This document shows, piece by piece, positions 37,298 through 46,469 of a stretch of 64,000 nucleotides of DNA. Numbering within the stretch: position 1 is the first letter of the stretch; every line of letters begins with the position of its first letter. The translations under genes and the position numbers were made by a program. Location of the stretch: positions 248,001 through 312,000 of the forward strand of contig NZ_JAPDIA010000002.1 of NCBI RefSeq assembly GCF_029525575.1, read 5' to 3'. Origin of the DNA: Cohnella rhizosphaerae. GTDB lineage: Bacteria > Bacillota > Bacilli > Paenibacillales > Paenibacillaceae. The notes beneath the pieces are model-generated. The model saw only the letters and a list, made by a program, of their open reading frames with translations, was not told where the DNA came from and made no database searches.

Positions 37298-38074
37298 TTA
37301 GAGAAAGGGATATGGAATTTTCTCGCGGACCACCTGATATTTCCGTATGACTTTGTGCGCAGGATCTACAGCGGCGATGAAGCCTGCTTCCTTAAGGCCC
37401 GCAAGATACTTTAATACGGTATTGCGATGCAGGTCCAATGAGACGGCGATCTGAGCGGGGCGAAGTGGTCTGACAGAGCGGCAAAATTGAGAGAGTATTC
37501 GTTTTTCTTGCGTGCCAAGCGCATTAAAAGCGGCGGCATGCTCGCTCCCCGCGCTCCCCAGCATTTGCAGCAACAACTGCTGGCATTGGCGCGGTTTGTC
37601 GCGGAGCATCAGAAACGGGAATCGCAGAACCATCCAGCGATCGAGCACAAGGTAGTTCTGACGCATGAGCTCGTCTTCGAAGTCGGCGGCGGAGATATGA
37701 AGGCGATGAGGTCCGCGACCATCCAACTCGAAGGCGATGCGAAGGCCGTTCGTGAAGTAGACGAAGTCGATATAACGGTAACCGTCTTTGTAGTCGACGA
37801 TCTCGTATTCCGGAATAAGTCCTTTGAATGACCGAAATGCCGGCCACCACACGTAGCGGAGAAAGAAAAGGGAGGCATGGGTCAATCCGCTTGCGAGTCT
37901 CGCCTTGACGCGAGGCGGAGCTTGACGGAGGACGCTCTTCCACCAAACCGCAAAGGCTGCTTCAAATGCGATCTGGTTGTGCTCATCCGACTGATCGAGA
38001 CGGAGCTCGCGGGAGCGCAACTGATCGAGCATGAGCTGTACAGCGGAACGGCGACTTTTCACGATGCTTTGCAT
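37298..38074 (-). CDS. Nuclease A: DUF559/Vsr-like PD-(D/E)XK domain plus winged helix
   Basis: A 258-residue predicted endonuclease. The core reads PEYEIVDYKDGYRYID (Asp at about 103), then LRIAFELDGRGPH with Glu 116, Asp 118 and His 123. This matches the DUF559-type pattern D...IExDG..H of the restriction-endonuclease superfamily. A conserved RQCQQLLLQMLG follows, and a C-terminal winged helix at about 203-233 (LRPAQIAVSLDLHRNTVLKY) could bind DNA. ATG 38074 has the SD GAGGGGGG 6 bases upstream; an in-frame GTG at 38152 lies in the leader without an SD. It is a paralogue of nuclease B (48547). Its 3' end abuts the 93-bp array. The frame is intact. Function unknown; action on or near the repeats is my inference. 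Confidence 0.78.
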   Translation of the reverse strand: MQSIVKSRRSAVQLMLDQLRSRELRLDQSDEHNQIAFEAAFAVWWKSVLRQAPPRVKARLASGLTHASLFFLRYVWWPAFRSFKGLIPEYEIVDYKDGYRYIDFVYFTNGLRIAFELDGRGPHRLHISAADFEDELMRQNYLVLDRWMVLRFPFLMLRDKPRQCQQLLLQMLGSAGSEHAAAFNALGTQEKRILSQFCRSVRPLRPAQIAVSLDLHRNTVLKYLAGLKEAGFIAAVDPAHKVIRKYQVVREKIPYPFL

Positions 38075-38082
38075 TGAAATCC

Positions 38083-38154
38083 CCCCTCGAAATAAAAATA
38101 GCCGCCCGCGCCGCGAATCCGAAGATTCGCGGGCGAACGGCATGTGCTTCACGC
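38083..38154 (-). promoter_or_regulatory. Structured 5' leader of nuclease A
   Basis: On the minus strand the leader begins GCGTGAAGCACATGCCGTT (38154-38136). It continues with a 9-bp stem CCGCGAATC/GATTCGCGG closed by a TTCG tetraloop (38132-38111), then GCGGGCGGC, TATTTTTATTTC and the SD. It resembles a terminator or attenuator. The first 18 bases and the GGCGGCTWTTK end recur before nuclease B. Confidence 0.65.
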
Positions 38155-38166
38155 CTATCTGAACTT

Positions 38167-38195
38167 AATGTAACGGACCAAAGCCGATTCCGCAA
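38167..38195 (-). promoter_or_regulatory. Putative promoter of nuclease A
   Basis: Minus-strand -35 TTGCGG (38195-38190) and -10 TACATT (38172-38167) have a 17-base spacer. The start would fall just before the conserved leader box. The match is moderate. Confidence 0.5.
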
Positions 38196-38282
38196 GTCGT
38201 CGCGCAAAATAGAACCCCATTGACTTCCCGCCAAGGCTTATGCAGAATATATGAACGTCTTCCAAAAGAGGTTCGAATCATC

Positions 38283-39630
38283 ATGCCATTTTTCCGCAAC
38301 TGGCTTCAGATCATGATGCTCGCGCTACCGTCGCTGTTCGCGTTCGCCACGCAGACGGTCACCGGCACGGTGAACCTGATCATGGTCGGGCATCTGGGCA
38401 TCGTCGTCATTGCCGTCGTCGGCGTCTCCAATATTATTATGTACAACGTGTTCGCCTTGTTCTCTGGCATCGGGCATACAGTCAATTACCTGGTCGCGCA
38501 AAATTACGGTGCGGGGGGAGATGCGCAAGGGAATCGGGCGGACTTATCTGGCGTTGACCGCTAGCGTCGGCATCGGCGCCCTTATCGTGCTGGCGGGATG
38601 GCTGGCGAGCGAGGGCGTGCTCGCGCTCACAGGCGGGTCCGAAAATGTGGTGCGGACGGGCGCCGACTATTTGGAGCTGCGGTTCTATGCGATGGCGTTC
38701 GGCATCGTCAGCTTCGTGTTCCACGGCTTCTTCCGCGGCGTCGGCAATACGCGCGTGTCGATGATCGTCGCGATCGTGTCCAATCTGATCATGATCGGAT
38801 TGACCTACGGTTTCGTCAACGGCGAGCTTGGTTTGCCCGAGCTCGGCGTCAAGGGCGCAGGCTGGGCGATCCTTATCGGAGAGGCAATCCAGCTGCTTTT
38901 GTGCCTGATCGTATTCTACGGCCCGATGCATCGCAAGTTCGGCACGCGCTCGATTCCAAAGCCGGACTGGCGGGAGCTTCGGCTCGTCGCCCGGGAGAGC
39001 GGCAAGCTTGGGCTGATGGAATTTTCGATGAGCGTGTCGATGTATATCTTCACGATGTTCGTCGCCCGGATCGGGGACGCGGCGCTCGCGGCGAACGAGG
39101 TGGCGCTGAACGTCATGTCGTTCGGTTTCATGCCGGCGTTTGCCTTCGGCTCGACGGCGACGATCCTGGTCGGCCAGGAGATCGGGCGCGGCCGGCCGCA
39201 GCTCGCGCGCAAAGCCGGCACCGATACGGCGGTTCTCGGCAGTTTGTTCCTGCTCCTGCTCGGCACGGCGGAGCTCGTCTGGGCAGTCCCGATCGGGCGA
39301 ATGTTCAGCGACGATCCGCTCGTGTACGAGACGGCGGCGCATCTGATACAAGTGTCGGCGTACCTGCAGATTTTCGACGGGCTTTACAACTTCTACGCGG
39401 GCGGGCTGCGCGGCATCGGCGATACGACCTTTCTCATGCGGGCGTCGCTCGCGCTCAGCTTCCTGCTGTTCGTGCCGCTTACGTACTTGTTCGTTCAGGT
39501 GGCGGACTGGGGGAGCATGGGGGCGTGGCTCGCGCTGTATACGTTCCTGACCGTCCTCGGCACGACCGTCGCGATCCGCTATTACCGGACGGACTGGCAC
39601 GCGGTTAGACTGAAGGAAGCGCATGGCTGA
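38283..39630 (+). CDS. MATE-family efflux transporter, frameshifted
   Basis: A 12-helix multidrug/toxin exporter of the MATE superfamily driven by a cation gradient. Corrected length is 448 residues. Family features: the N-terminal LALPSLFAFATQTVTGTVNL with MVGHLG, the paired repeat GFFRGVGNTRVSMIVAIVSN, and in the second half VALNVMSFGFMPAFAFGSTA with ILVGQEIGRGRPQLA and GGLRGIGDTTFLMRASL. ATG 38283 has AGAGG about 10 bases upstream. A G6 run at 38513-38518 breaks it; G5 gives QNYGAGEMRKGIGRTYLAL. The substrate is unknown. It is divergent from nuclease A, sharing about 100 bases of upstream region. Confidence 0.9.
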
Positions 39631-39735
39631 CTCGATGCACGTACATCGCCAAAAGAGCCCATTACCAAGCGAGGTTATCGCGAAGAAGACACTCCCGCGA
39701 GGGCGACGCGCCGCCCTCGCGCGCAGGCGTGCAGG

Positions 39736-39766
39736 GAATAGCGCAAAACCGCGCTATTCTGTTCTG
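39736..39766 (+). terminator. Terminator-like hairpin after the MATE gene
   Basis: The 9-bp stem GAATAGCGC/GCGCTATTC (39736-39744 with 39751-39759) is followed by TGTTCTG. Another GC-rich hairpin (GCGAGGGCG with CGCCCTCGC) precedes it near 39698. Confidence 0.6.
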
Positions 39767-39820
39767 CGAACCGGCGCGTGGATGAATCGCCGCCCTCGCG
39801 CCCATCATGCTTAACGAAAA

Positions 39821-39858
39821 AGCACCGCCCTCGGCAATCGTGCGCCGGGAGCGGTGCT
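39821..39858 (-). terminator. Terminator of the SDR gene
   Basis: AGCACCGC (39821-39828) pairs with GCGGTGCT (39851-39858), and the minus-strand transcript continues into T5, just after the SDR stop. Confidence 0.8.
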
Positions 39859-39866
39859 CTTTAAAC

Positions 39867-40763
39867 TTAGCCGTTAATGACGGTGCCTCCGTTGACGTGG
39901 AGCACCTGGCCTGTCACGTACGAGGAATCCTCGCAGGCGAGGTAGACGTAAGCCGGCGCGAGCTCGTCGGGCTGCCCCGGACGCTTCATCGGGCTGTCGG
40001 TGCCGAACTTCGCAACCTTTTGCTCGTCGAAGGTCGAAGGGATAAGCGGCGTCCAGATCGGCCCGGGCGCGACGGCGTTGACGCGGATGCCCTTGTCCAC
40101 GACGTTGCCCGAGAGCGAGCGGGTGAAGGCGACGATCGCGCCTTTGGTCGAGCTGTAATCGAGCAGCTCCGGACTCCCGCGATAGGCGGTGATCGACGTC
40201 GTATTGATGATCGTCGCGCCTTTTTTCAGATGGGGCATCGCCGCCTGCGTCAGGTAGAACATGCCGAAAACGTTCGTACGGAACGTTTTTTCCAGCTGCT
40301 CCGGCGTGATGTCCTCGATCGTCTTCTGCGGATGCTGCTCGGCGGCGTTGTTCACGAGCACGTCGAGCTTGCCGAGCTGGGACACGGTCTGTTCGACGGC
40401 TTGCTTGCAAAATGCCGGATCGCCGACGTCGCCGTCCAGAATGATGCATTTGCGGCCCTCGGCCTCCACCTGACGCTGCGTTTCGCGCGCGTCCGTGTAT
40501 TCGCTGAGGTAAAGAATCGCGACGTCCGCGCCTTCTTTGGCGAACGTGATGGCGACGGAACGGCCAATCCCGCTGTCCCCGCCCGTAATGAGCGCCACCT
40601 TCCCGAGCAGCTTGCCGGCGGCTTTGTATGTCGGAGATTCGACCTCGGGGGCCGGATACATATCGCTCTGAATGCCAGGCTGTTGATCCTGATGCTGCGG
40701 CGGGACATGGGACGGACGCGCAGGCGTCTCTGTCGGGCTCGTCGTCTGGTTGGTTGGCGTCAT
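39867..40763 (-). CDS. SDR-family oxidoreductase (general-stress-protein-39 type)
   Basis: A 298-residue NAD(P)-dependent short-chain dehydrogenase. The Rossmann motif is GGDSGIGRSVA at about residue 61, NNAAEQHP follows strand 4, and the catalytic Ser/Tyr/Lys set appears as NTTSITAYRG and YSSTKGAIVAF. The end VTGQVLHVNGG is typical. The N-terminal ~45 residues are Pro/Gln-rich, as in YdaD/YhdF-type stress dehydrogenases (for example QPGIQSDMYPAPEVESPTYK). The start 40763 has AAGGAGTG about 7 bases upstream. The substrate is unknown. It is a monocistronic unit with its own terminator; stress-linked expression is inferred from the family. Confidence 0.9.
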   Translation of the reverse strand: MTPTNQTTSPTETPARPSHVPPQHQDQQPGIQSDMYPAPEVESPTYKAAGKLLGKVALITGGDSGIGRSVAITFAKEGADVAILYLSEYTDARETQRQVEAEGRKCIILDGDVGDPAFCKQAVEQTVSQLGKLDVLVNNAAEQHPQKTIEDITPEQLEKTFRTNVFGMFYLTQAAMPHLKKGATIINTTSITAYRGSPELLDYSSTKGAIVAFTRSLSGNVVDKGIRVNAVAPGPIWTPLIPSTFDEQKVAKFGTDSPMKRPGQPDELAPAYVYLACEDSSYVTGQVLHVNGGTVING

Positions 40764-40849
40764 GGCGTATCACTCCTTAAAAGGTGTCTAGGAGTAAGTT
40801 AAACCAAACGCCGCCGTTCTACGCACGATTCTCCGAATTTGGCGCGAAC

Positions 40850-42250
40850 TTACAGGTTTTTGCGCGTCGTCTTGCCGCCGTCGCAGGTGTACAGCACGGG
40901 TTTGCCGTCGATGACCGATTCGAGATGGACCGGCTTGCCCCACAGTCTCGCCATGTAAGGCAGCGTGCGCTCTGTATACTTGGCGTCCAGCTCGACGCCC
41001 TCGTACCGGTGGCTGACGTACAGCTCGCCATTGCGGTGGTAATCGCCGTCGGTCACGACCAGATACGGAAATCCTCCGTTTACCCTCGAATAGACGAGCT
41101 GATCCCGGACGTTTTCCCATTCCTTGTCGGTGATCGTCCAGTCCGCGCCCTTTTTCTCGAACACATACAGATCCAGGTCCTCCGTCAGTTCCTTCGTCAA
41201 GTAGTTGCGGATGAACGAGGGATCCGAATCGAGCTCGCGCACTTCGAACATCGCCTCGCGGCCGAACCGTTTCTCGATATCCTCGAACATCTTGAGGCCC
41301 AGGTAATAGGGGTTAAGCGAACTGCGGGACGGCTGGACGACGGAGGCGTTCAGCTTGGCGTATTCGATCGTCTCTTCGGAATCGAGATTCAGCTCGCGGA
41401 TAATGCGCTGATGCCAGAAGGTCGCCCAGCCCTCGTTCATGATTTTGGTCTCGATCTGAGGCCAGAAATACAGCATTTCGTCGCGAAGCATGGACAGAAT
41501 GTCCCGCTGCCAGTCTTCCATGAAAGGCGCGTATTCCTGAATGAACCAGAGGATGTCCTTCTCCGGTTCCGGCGGAAACTTGCGAAGCTCGGGCTTATGG
41601 TCTTGGATTCGCAGCCGCTCCGCGCGCTCTTCGTCGTCGAGCAGCCAGATATCGTCGTAAGCCGAAGTCGGCGCGGACTTGCGCCCGAGCTTCTGATCGC
41701 GCTGCTGCGCCTCCATATAACGGCGCTTGTCGAGGCCTTGCGGCCGCACGATGCCGGGTTCCACATGCTCCTGGATCGCGAGCACCGCATCAAGGAATTT
41801 CTCTACCTCTTCACTGCCGTATTCAAGCTCGTATTGGCTGATTCGCTCGGCCGTCGCGGACATGCTCTCGACCATATCGCGGTTGGAGGTGGAGAAGCGG
41901 GCGTTGTTTTTGAAAAAATCGCAGTGCGCGAGCACGTGCGCCACGATCAGCTTGTTCTGGATGAGCGAGTTGCCGTCGAGCAGGAAGGCGTAGCAGGGGT
42001 TCGAGTTGATGACGAGCTCGTAAATCTTGCTGAGGCCGAGATCGTATTGCAGCTTCATTTTATTGAAGGTTTTGCCGAAGCTCCAGTGGCTGAAGCGCGT
42101 CGGCATGCCGTACGCCCCGAACGTGTAGATGATGTCGGACGGGCAAATCTCGTAGCGCATCGGATAGAAATCGAGCCCAAAGCCTTGGGCGATCTCCGTG
42201 ATCTCCCCGATAGCAAGCTCCAGCTGGCGTTGGTATTCGATATGGGACAT
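40850..42250 (-). CDS. spoVR: SpoVR family sporulation protein
   Basis: A 466-residue protein of the SpoVR family, involved in spore cortex formation in Bacillus and co-acting with PrkA and YhbH elsewhere. Family hallmarks: [83 protein letters not shown] and [18 protein letters not shown] 42250 is chosen from the SD AAGGGGAG 8 bases upstream; the frame is open for 42 more codons without an SD. The frame is intact. It is separated from prkA by the 93-bp array, nuclease A, the MATE and SDR genes. Confidence 0.94.
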   Translation of the reverse strand: MSHIEYQRQLELAIGEITEIAQGFGLDFYPMRYEICPSDIIYTFGAYGMPTRFSHWSFGKTFNKMKLQYDLGLSKIYELVINSNPCYAFLLDGNSLIQNKLIVAHVLAHCDFFKNNARFSTSNRDMVESMSATAERISQYELEYGSEEVEKFLDAVLAIQEHVEPGIVRPQGLDKRRYMEAQQRDQKLGRKSAPTSAYDDIWLLDDEERAERLRIQDHKPELRKFPPEPEKDILWFIQEYAPFMEDWQRDILSMLRDEMLYFWPQIETKIMNEGWATFWHQRIIRELNLDSEETIEYAKLNASVVQPSRSSLNPYYLGLKMFEDIEKRFGREAMFEVRELDSDPSFIRNYLTKELTEDLDLYVFEKKGADWTITDKEWENVRDQLVYSRVNGGFPYLVVTDGDYHRNGELYVSHRYEGVELDAKYTERTLPYMARLWGKPVHLESVIDGKPVLYTCDGGKTTRKNL

Positions 42251-42521
42251 GGGCGCGACTCCCCTTCGGATTGGCATGCATGATAACTCATGTATATGCG
42301 GGGAGGCGGCGCGGCTTGACAGGGTTGTGCGAAGGCCGTCCGAATTAGCCCGGTGAGCCAGGTCTTCTTTGTCCACGACTGATCACCTCGGCATATAGAC
42401 AAGCGAAGCGGGCGTCCGGTTCACTCGTTTAAGGAAATAATCGGGATTTTTACGTAATTGCGTTAAGCGGTTCGGCTTGCTAGACTAATAGATAGAATGT
42501 ATGTTCGGGAGGAAAACGACA

Positions 42522-43799
42522 TTGCCCGCATTCTTATTCGAACCTGCCAGATACCCGGAGCAGCCGGGCGTATACATCATGAAGAATGACGAAGGCCGGG
42601 TGCTGTACGTCGGCAAGTCCAAGTGCATCCGGGACAGGCTGCGCGCCTACTTCAACGGCGCCGACAAGCGCAGGCGGATTCCCGCCCTGACCGCGGAGAT
42701 CGCCGAGATCGGCTTCATCGTCGTGAACAACGAGCACGAGAGCCTGGTCCTGGAGAACAATCTCATCAAGATCCACAAGCCTCCGTACAATCGCGCGCTG
42801 AAAAAGGACAACAGCGGATATGCGTACTTGCAGCTGACCCGGGAGCCTTTGCCGAGACTGATCGCGCATTATCGCGACAGGCGCGCGGTGCGCGAGGAGA
42901 GCGGCGAGGCGGCGTTCGGGCGCAGCTTAGGCGGCCCGGCCGAGAGTCGGCTTGGCCGCGCGCGCGAAGAGACGGCGGCGGCAGGCACGGAGGGGCGGGA
43001 TGCGGAGGGCCGGGACGCGGCTGTGCGGGACGCGGTGGCGGGGGGCGCTGCGTTACGCTCGTCCAAGCGAGAGGTACTCCCCGCTCCGGCAGCGGACGAT
43101 CAGCCCCCCGAGCGGTTCGGTCCGTTCGTCAGCAGCCGCTTCCGCGAGGCGGTCATCGCTTTCGTGACGGAGCATTACAAGCTCCGCACCTGCGTCGCGC
43201 TGCCCAAGCGGGCGTGTCTCGAGTATCACCTCGGCAAGTGCAGCGGCGTCTGCGCCGGACATATCTCGCACGAGGAGTACCGGGAGACGGCGCGCGCGGC
43301 GGCCAGGCTGCTGGCCGGCGGCGGCGAGCGGCTGGTCGGCGCGATGTATCGACAGATGGAGGCGTACGCGGAGCGGCTCGCCTTCGAGAAGGCGGAGCAT
43401 ATGCTGCGCCATATCCGGATTCTGGAGCGCACCCCGGAACGGCAGATCGTCGATACGGAGACCGACGGCACGCAGGAGGCCGTCTACTTCGGCGAATCCG
43501 ACGTCTGCGTCGCGCAGTTCCACGAAGGGATGCTGCACCGGCTCGAATGCATTCCTTGGTCGCGCGGGGAGGAAGGGGCCGCCGCGTGCGACCGGTTCCT
43601 GATGGAGCGGTACAAGACGCTGTCGCGTCCCGACGAGATCATCGCGAGCGAGATCGGGGACGCCCGGTTGCTGCGCGCGGCGCTGCGGAGGCGGGGGCAA
43701 CCCGCCGTGCGCATCACCGTTCCCCAACGCGGCATGAAGCGCGATCTGCTCGGCTTGTGCAGGCGCAATCTCGAAGAGACGAAGCGCGCGAAAGGCTGA
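42522..43799 (+). CDS. GIY-YIG nuclease with UVR motif, short UvrC-like protein
   Basis: A 425-residue UvrC relative. The GIY-YIG domain at about 8-90 reads PGVYIMKNDEGRVLYVGKSK then IRDRLRAYF and NNEHESLVLENNLIKIHKP. A low-complexity Ala/Arg/Gly-rich insert of about 70 residues follows (roughly 125-195). Then come YKLRTCVALPKRACLEYHLG with KCSGVCAGHIS, a UvrC Cys region, and a UVR-like helix pair YAERLAFEKAEHMLRHIRIL. The RNase H-like second nuclease and HhH domains of UvrC (about 600 residues) are absent, yet there is a proper stop and terminator. TTG 42522 is preferred because GGGAGG lies 9 bases upstream; the in-frame ATG at 42501 precedes the SD. Role in repair is inferred. Confidence 0.82.
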   Translation: MPAFLFEPARYPEQPGVYIMKNDEGRVLYVGKSKCIRDRLRAYFNGADKRRRIPALTAEIAEIGFIVVNNEHESLVLENNLIKIHKPPYNRALKKDNSGYAYLQLTREPLPRLIAHYRDRRAVREESGEAAFGRSLGGPAESRLGRAREETAAAGTEGRDAEGRDAAVRDAVAGGAALRSSKREVLPAPAADDQPPERFGPFVSSRFREAVIAFVTEHYKLRTCVALPKRACLEYHLGKCSGVCAGHISHEEYRETARAAARLLAGGGERLVGAMYRQMEAYAERLAFEKAEHMLRHIRILERTPERQIVDTETDGTQEAVYFGESDVCVAQFHEGMLHRLECIPWSRGEEGAAACDRFLMERYKTLSRPDEIIASEIGDARLLRAALRRRGQPAVRITVPQRGMKRDLLGLCRRNLEETKRAKG

Positions 43800-43840
43800 A
43801 TCGCACGACGGTCCGCCGTTCGTGCGATTTGCATTTTTTC
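43799..43840 (+). terminator. Terminator after the GIY-YIG gene
   Basis: The 9-bp stem AATCGCACG/CGTGCGATT (43799-43807 with 43821-43829), overlapping the stop codon, is followed by TGCATTTTTTCG. Confidence 0.82.
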
Positions 43841-43924
43841 GCGAATAGGCTTACTTGCACGGGACTTAAGGTCATGTTACAACAGGTGGATAACGAAACG
43901 AATGCGATGCGGAGGAGAAGACAG

Positions 43925-46313
43925 GTGTCAGAGCAGGAACGGACGGATGCACGGACCGGAGAGACCGAGCGCCTCGCCGAGGTGATCAGGATCATTGACC
44001 GCAAGCTGCTGAAGGAGCTGTCCGTACAGGGCGAGCGGCGGGGCGACGTCGTCGGCATTCGCAAGGATTTCTGGGACGATCTGGCGATCAACTTCTCCGA
44101 CGAGACCGAACTCGGGGGAGACGTGGAGCAGCATCGTGCAGCAGGCCGAGCTGCTTGTCGAGCGGGAAAGGAGCCACCGGGTGGCCACCGAGGCCGCCGA
44201 GCGGCTGGCCCGTCAGCACGACAATCCTTATTTCGCGCGGATCGACTTTGCGGAAAAGAAGGAGCTTGCAGCGGGCGGCGACGGCGCGGGCGCTGCGGGC
44301 GAGACTTCGGAGCCGGAGGTCATCTATATCGGCAGAGCGTCTCTCGTCGGCGAAGACGGAGAGACGTTCTACATTTATGATTGGCGCGCGCCGGTATCGA
44401 GTCTTTTTTACGATCACGAGCCGGGTCCCGCGTCCTACGATACGCCTGGCGGAGAGATCGCCGGCGAGATGACGCTCAAGCGCCAGTTCGTCATTCGCGG
44501 CGGCCGGCTGCGGCATATGTTCGATACGGACGAGACGATCGGCGACGACATCTTGCAGGCGGTGCTCTCCGAAAAATCCGACACGGCCATGAAGAGCATC
44601 GTCGCCACGATCCAGAAAGAGCAGAACCGGATCATCCGCGACGAGCGACACCGACTGATCGTCGTGCAGGGGGCGGCGGGCAGCGGCAAGACGTCAGCCG
44701 CGCTGCAGCGCGTCGCCTATTTGTTATATCGGTACCGGGACAGCCTCACGGCCGAGCAGATCGTGCTCTTTTCGCCGAATCCGGTGTTCAAGGGCTACAT
44801 CTCGCGCGTGCTGCCCGATCTGGGCGAAGCGAACATGCGCCAGATGACGTTCCGCGAGCTGATCGAGGCGCGTCTGGGCAGACGGTTCGACGCGGAGGAT
44901 CTGTTCGCGCAGACCGAAGACCTGGCCGCGACCGAAGGCACGCCGGAGGGCGAAGCGCGGGCGCGCGCGGTGCGGTACAAAGGCTCCGAGCACTATTTCG
45001 AGACGATCGCGGCCTATTTGGACCGCCTCAAGCGGGAAGGCGTCGTCTTCCGGCAGCTCCGCTTCAAGGGCGACACGATCGTGTCCGCCGAGGAGATGAG
45101 CCGCCAGTTCTACGTCGAGTACGGCGAAGACAGCTTCGGCGACCGGCTGGCCAAGCTGCGCAGATGGCTGAACGGCCGGCTGACGGCATGGGTGGACGAT
45201 CAACTCCATGAGCCTTGGGTCGAACAGGCGGCCGAGCTGATGGAGGAAGAGGATATTCAGCGGGCTTACGTCAACGTGAGGCGCCAGGGCGGATTCCACG
45301 AAGACGCGTTCGACGACGAGGACAAGATGACGGAGCTCCTGCTGAGGCAGGCCGCGGAAAATGCGATCGGGCCGCTGCGCCGGGCGGTCAAGGGCTTCCG
45401 TTTTATGGATGCGCCCGAGACCTATCGTCAGCTGTTCGTCAGCCGCTCGTTGTTCGTGTCCTGCGCGCCGGACGGACGTCTGCCCGAGGGCTGGGAATGG
45501 ATGGCGCAGCGCGTCGAGGACAAGCTCGGCCGCAAGGAGCTGGATCACGAGGACGCGACGCCGCTGCTCTATTTAATGGAAGCGCTCGAAGGCTTCCGCA
45601 AGGTCGAGGGCGAAGTGAAGCATCTGTTCGTGGACGAGGCGCAGGACTATTCGCCGTTTCAGGCGGCCTATCTGCGCAGGCGGTTCCCGCGCGCGCGAAT
45701 GACCGTGCTCGGCGACTTCAACCAGGCGATCTACGCGCAGGCGGAGGACAGCGGCGGCTTCGGCGGCTGGACGCGCCTCGCCGATCCTGCCGACGCGGCC
45801 GTATGGCGGCTCACGACGAGCTATCGCTCGACGAGGCCGATCGTCGAGCTGTCCAAGCGGATTCTGCGGCCCGAGGATGCCGAGGGCATCCGTCCGTTCA
45901 ACCGCGATGGCGAGGAGCCGAGACTGATCCCTTGCGGAGACCGCGCGCATCTCGCGGATCTGGCGGCGGCGGACGTGACGGCGCTGCTCGCGGCGGGGCA
46001 TGGGACGATCGGCGTCATCGCGAAGACGGCGCACGAGGCCGGGGACGCGAGCGCTTTGCTCAAGGAGCGGCTTGGCGAGGATGTGCCCGTGACGCTCGTG
46101 AGCGGCGGATCGGCCAACCTGCCGAAGGGCGTCTCGGTGCTGCCTTCCTATTTGTCCAAGGGCATCGAATTCGACGCGGTCCTCGTGTGGGACGCATCGG
46201 CGGAGCGATACGGGCAGGAGCGGCACCGCAAACTGCTGTATACGGTGAGCACGAGGGCGCTTCACGTGCTGCACATCTATTATACGGGCGAGCTGTCGCC
46301 TTACTTGACATAG
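43925..46313 (+). CDS. helD: HelD-like RNA-polymerase-associated helicase, frameshifted
   Basis: UvrD/Rep-like superfamily 1 ATPase of the HelD type, which rescues stalled RNA polymerase. Corrected length is 795 residues. The N-terminal arm (1-120) is followed by the HelD hallmark VIYIGRASLVGEDGETFYIY then DWRAPVSSLFYD. Walker A is in VVQGAAGSGKTSAALQRVAY at about 248. Later motifs are LFVDEAQDYSPFQ, VLGDFNQAIYAQ and SYRSTRPIVELS. The start GTG 43925 has GGAGGAG 7 bases upstream. A G5 run at 44114-44118 splits the arm; G4 gives ETELGETWSSIVQQAELLVE. It is followed by recQ on the same strand. Confidence 0.9.
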
Positions 46314-46469
46314 CGTCCCATCGCTTAAAGCGAGCATCGCACATCGTCGGGTATATGATCCTTGGACTGGCGATTGCGGCGTGGTAAGGGCGAGGTAAGA
46401 CAGAAGCTTTTTGCGGAGGCCGAGCGTATCCCGGCGGCTTCCGCGCGGTTATACGAGGAGGAACCTTTT

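Noticed and set aside
36141..37350. Long open frames on both strands across the 93-bp array (repetitive Arg/Ala/Pro-rich proteins)
   Set aside because: They arise because the period is divisible by three. They have no SD, run in several frames at once, and the hairpin conservation is at DNA level.
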